Shown: in pieces, positions 5,167 to 7,151 of the stretch
Position numbering within the stretch: the first letter of the stretch is position 1
Layout of the letters: each line of letters opens with the position of its first letter
DNA from: JBBSDV01 sp038240335
GTDB taxonomy: Bacteria > Chloroflexota > Dehalococcoidia > DSTF01 > JACRBR01
Direction: 5' to 3'
Length of the DNA stretch: 7,151 nucleotides
NCBI GenBank assembly: GCA_038240335.1
Contig: JBBSDV010000160.1
Location: 1-7,151, forward strand
Translations under genes and position numbers: made by a program
The notes under the pieces: generated by a model
Databases searched by the model: none
The model's input: the letters and a program-made list of their open reading frames with translations, nothing else
What the model was told of the DNA's origin: nothing

Positions 5167-6828
5167 ATGATAGATAGCACCGGATACTGGCGCCGGTTCG
5201 AGCAACAGCGCGTTTCGCGTCGGCGCGCCCTCGCAGGCGGCGGCGCGTTCGTCGTAGCCTCAACCGGGATCGCCCTCGTCGGCTGTGGATCGAGCACCAA
5301 GCAAGCGACGCCAACTGAGACGCCGATACGCGGAGGAATCCTCCACCTCGGTACCTCCCTGCCCCTCTCCGCGGGCCTCGATCCCCAGACCGAACGCGGC
5401 ACCGGCCTCCAGATTTTTCCGCGCGTCTACGGCTATTCACTGCACGTCGATCCCGCCGACGGAAGTGTGATCTACGACCACGCATCGAGCGTCGAGCAAG
5501 TCGACGACCTGACGTACATCATCTCGCTCCACCCGGACATTCACTTTCAAGACATCGCCCCCGTGAACGCGCGCGCTGTCAGCGCGGCCGATGCCGCGCG
5601 CTCGATCCTCCGCTTCCGCGACAACCCGTTCGTCGCCGATCGAGCCTGGTTCACGAGCATCCTCGACAGGGCGGAGGCGGCCGACGCAACTACGCTCCGC
5701 GTGACTACGAAGCGGCCGAACGTCTATTCGCTGGGTGAAATCGGCGGCATAGCAAGCGGCGCGATCCTGCCCGTCGAACTGATCGACGCTAGCACGAATC
5801 TCGACGCGATGGGCATCGGCAGCGGTCCGTTCGCCATCGCATCGGCGAGCGATCCGAGCGATGTCCGGCTCGCGCGAAACGACGGCTACTTTCGTGCGCC
5901 GATCCCATACCTCGATGCCATGGAGTGGCGAATCTTTGCCGACAACGGCGCGAAGGTCGAAGCCTTCAAACTGCGCGATATCGATGTCATGCCCAACCGC
6001 GATAAGAACGAGGCGCAAGCCATCCACGCCTTCTCGGATCAGGTCGATGTCAACAGCGAACCGAGCTTGTCGACGATCTCGCTCGGCCTCCGCGTCGACA
6101 AGGCGCCGTTTAACGACCTTCGATTCCGCATGGCGCTCGATGAAGCGATCGATCGGGATGCCCTGATTCGAGATGTCGCGTTCGGCGAAGGCGATGTCCC
6201 AGGACCCGTGAATCCGCATCTCGCCGCGGGCTTCTGGTCGCTGCCGAACGAAGAGATCGTCGCCGCCCAGCGCGGCACGATGTCCGTCGCGGAGCGTCGC
6301 GCCGATGTCCAGAAGCTGCTCGCCGCGGCGGCCGCGATGGATACAAGCTTCAAACTGCAGGTTGCCGACGTTCCCCAGTTAGTGGACGTCGCATCCGTAG
6401 TGAAACAGCAGTTGCAACAGGCGGGCATCGTTGTCGAGCTAGAGGTCCTCGACTTGCTCACGTGGTTTTCGAATTTCCGCCGGGGTACATTCGACGCGAC
6501 ATTGATCAGCCATCTTCCGTACGAGTCGCCCGACGCGCCCACCCGCTTCTATCATTCTCGCGGTCCCGAGGACACTAAGAACCCCTTCGGTTTCGCGGAC
6601 GCAGCGATCGATGCGCTCATAGAGCGATCGTGGGGCGAGCGCGATCGAACGGCCCGGCAGCAGACCTTGCTCGAAGCGCAGCGAAAGATGATCGAGGCGC
6701 GCCCGATGATCCAGCTCTTCACCGGGATTGGATATTCGAGCGCGTGGCGATCAGTCCGGAATCGGAAACCAGAACTGTACGGAAGTCTCGCCCAGTACAA
6801 CTACGACCAATGGCTGGCATCGCCGTAA
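5167..6828 (+). CDS. ABC transporter substrate-binding lipoprotein, family 5 (peptide/nickel/opine type)
   Basis: The protein has 553 residues, normal for the SBP_bac_5 (DppA/OppA-like) family. The N-terminus is a twin-arginine lipoprotein signal: SRRRAL at 17-22, a short Gly/Ala/Val hydrophobic stretch, then LVGC at 37-40 with Cys41-preceding lipidation site Cys40, followed by a Ser/Thr-rich tether. The mature part starts with TPIRGGILHLG and LDPQTERGTG, the usual first strand and 'LDP' region. It continues with VNARAVSAADAARSILRF, matching the 'g-x-x-v-t-A-x-D-v-x-x-S' segment. Later come a LRVDKAPFNDLRFRMALDEAIDRDALI stretch (the 'F-x-D-x-R-V-R-x-A-x-x-x-A-I-D-R' motif) and a C-terminal VKQQLQQAGIVVELEVLD...FDATLI lobe. 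It would sit folded on the outer face of the membrane and hand oligopeptides or similar ligands to a permease. No permease or ATPase gene is adjacent; a tRNA follows. It diverges from an Lrp/AsnC regulator. The ligand cannot be inferred. Confidence 0.92.
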   Translation: MIDSTGYWRRFEQQRVSRRRALAGGGAFVVASTGIALVGCGSSTKQATPTETPIRGGILHLGTSLPLSAGLDPQTERGTGLQIFPRVYGYSLHVDPADGSVIYDHASSVEQVDDLTYIISLHPDIHFQDIAPVNARAVSAADAARSILRFRDNPFVADRAWFTSILDRAEAADATTLRVTTKRPNVYSLGEIGGIASGAILPVELIDASTNLDAMGIGSGPFAIASASDPSDVRLARNDGYFRAPIPYLDAMEWRIFADNGAKVEAFKLRDIDVMPNRDKNEAQAIHAFSDQVDVNSEPSLSTISLGLRVDKAPFNDLRFRMALDEAIDRDALIRDVAFGEGDVPGPVNPHLAAGFWSLPNEEIVAAQRGTMSVAERRADVQKLLAAAAAMDTSFKLQVADVPQLVDVASVVKQQLQQAGIVVELEVLDLLTWFSNFRRGTFDATLISHLPYESPDAPTRFYHSRGPEDTKNPFGFADAAIDALIERSWGERDRTARQQTLLEAQRKMIEARPMIQLFTGIGYSSAWRSVRNRKPELYGSLAQYNYDQWLASP

Positions 6829-6991
6829 CCCGCTGCGAGAGGATGTACGATCGGACGCACAACGCGATTCCGCGCCAACGGCAGGCCCGTCCTAACGCGT
6901 ACGCCGTCGCTATGGCGGCGAGCCAAGGCTCGTGGCGAGCATTCTCGACTCGGCCGCTCAGGCTGTCAGCCGCATTCAGTGCCGCTTCCGA
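6829..6991. other. Non-coding spacer downstream of the substrate-binding protein
   Basis: No open frame with a ribosome site or family motif is seen here on either strand. The only structure noted is the nested inverted repeat at 6919-6940. The permease genes expected after a transport binding protein are absent. Confidence 0.55.
6919..6940 (+). terminator. Three-arm inverted repeat, possible terminator or structured 3' end
   Basis: CGAGC (6919-6923), GCTCG (6928-6932) and CGAGC (6936-6940) are separated by 4- and 3-nt linkers. The central arm can pair with either side; the first hairpin can add a C-G pair. The following bases are ATTCTCG, so there is no convincing T tract. It sits about 90 bp after the stop at 6828 and may end that transcript, but an intrinsic terminator is not established. 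Confidence 0.25.
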
Positions 6992-7020
6992 TTGACACCC
7001 TGCGAGGCCGTTACTAGAAT
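6992..7020 (+). promoter_or_regulatory. Strong sigma70-type promoter of the tRNA-Asp gene
   Basis: TTGACA (6992-6997), a 17-nt spacer and TAGAAT (7015-7020) give eleven of twelve consensus matches with ideal spacing. Transcription would start near 7027, about 48 nt before the mature tRNA 5' end. A perfect 5-bp inverted repeat ACCGC/GCGGT (7023-7035) lies at the presumed start site. This is the clearest promoter in the window. Confidence 0.8.
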
Positions 7021-7074
7021 GAACCGCCTAGCGGTCCCCCGCGGTGACCTACCTCGGGTGTGTATGCAAAGCGC

Positions 7075-7151
7075 GGCCCCGTGGTGTAGCGGTCTAACAT
7101 GCCACCCTGTCACGGTGGAGATCGAGGGTTCGAATCCCTTCGGGGTCGCCA
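7075..7151 (+). tRNA. tRNA-Asp (anticodon GTC), complete with encoded CCA
   Basis: The cloverleaf folds by hand. The acceptor GGCCCCG pairs with CGGGGTC (one G-U at pair 2-71). The D-stem is GTGT/ACAT. The anticodon stem CCACC/GGTGG encloses the loop CTGTCAC with anticodon GTC, and the variable loop is AGATC. The T-arm GAGGG-TTCGAAT-CCCTT has a G-U at its base. The discriminator is G, as expected for tRNA-Asp, and the CCA occupies 7149-7151, the last bases of the window. It reads GAC and GAU codons. Confidence 0.97.

Noticed and set aside
5437..6219. Long open frame on the minus strand inside the substrate-binding protein gene
   Set aside because: It is antisense to a strongly recognisable gene and is Arg/Asp/Val-rich in the way typical of GC-rich codon shadows, with no domain motif.
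7029..7094. Shared TAGCGGTC in the tRNA leader and in the tRNA D-loop, suggesting a partial tRNA duplication
   Set aside because: Only eight bases match and the flanking sequence does not extend the similarity.
7075..7151. tRNA-Asp as an integration site for a mobile element
   Set aside because: The window ends at the CCA and no integrase or repeated tRNA 3' end is visible, so nothing supports it here.

Overview
The window is GC-rich and reads as a chromosomal fragment from a free-living bacterium. The best taxonomic hint is the substrate-binding lipoprotein at 5167-6828. Its N-terminus (a YWRR-type start, a twin-arginine SRRRAL motif, a short hydrophobic stretch, then an LVGC lipobox) is a style I associate with Chloroflexota, especially Dehalococcoidia-like lineages. 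A pair of intergenic repeats of the kind that translate to 'CHSER...' is compatible with this. The assignment is an inference.

Left block (1-2484, plus strand): the end of a cell-surface polysaccharide type operon. It holds the C-terminus of what looks like a Wzt/TagH-type ABC-transporter ATPase, a small methyltransferase-like protein with a degenerate SAM motif, a second intact class I SAM methyltransferase, and a serine-acetyltransferase-like hexapeptide (left-handed beta-helix) acyltransferase. Each junction overlaps (ATGA, ATGA, then 16 bp), so the genes are probably translationally coupled. Together they would export and decorate a glycan by methylation and acetylation. The acyltransferase stop codon lies inside a decayed second copy of a roughly 99-bp in-frame tandem duplication.

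Middle gap (2485-3067): no convincing gene. It contains the tail of the decayed duplication, two identical 34-nt repeats 94 bp apart, a hairpin between them that could terminate transcription, and a set of nested inverted repeats. It separates two convergent operons.

Minus-strand block (4906 down to 3068): Lrp/AsnC-type regulator, then RmlC-like cupin, then class A beta-lactamase-fold serine hydrolase. Spacings are 27 bp and 0 bp, so this is a likely three-gene operon with the regulator first.

Right block: diverging from the regulator across a 260-bp intergenic region is a family 5 (peptide/nickel/opine type) ABC substrate-binding lipoprotein with no permease next to it. The divergent region carries two outward-facing copies of TTGACAC-(T)-CCATTCC, each containing a perfect -35 hexamer. 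This suggests coordinated control of both transcripts, perhaps by the regulator itself. After a 246-bp non-coding stretch, a near-consensus promoter (TTGACA-17-TAGAAT) drives tRNA-Asp(GTC), whose encoded CCA is the last three bases of the window.

I do not see a clearly new defence or mobile system. The most promising unexplained items are the mirrored regulatory element with its small regulon, and the eroded 3' end of the acyltransferase gene beside the repeats.
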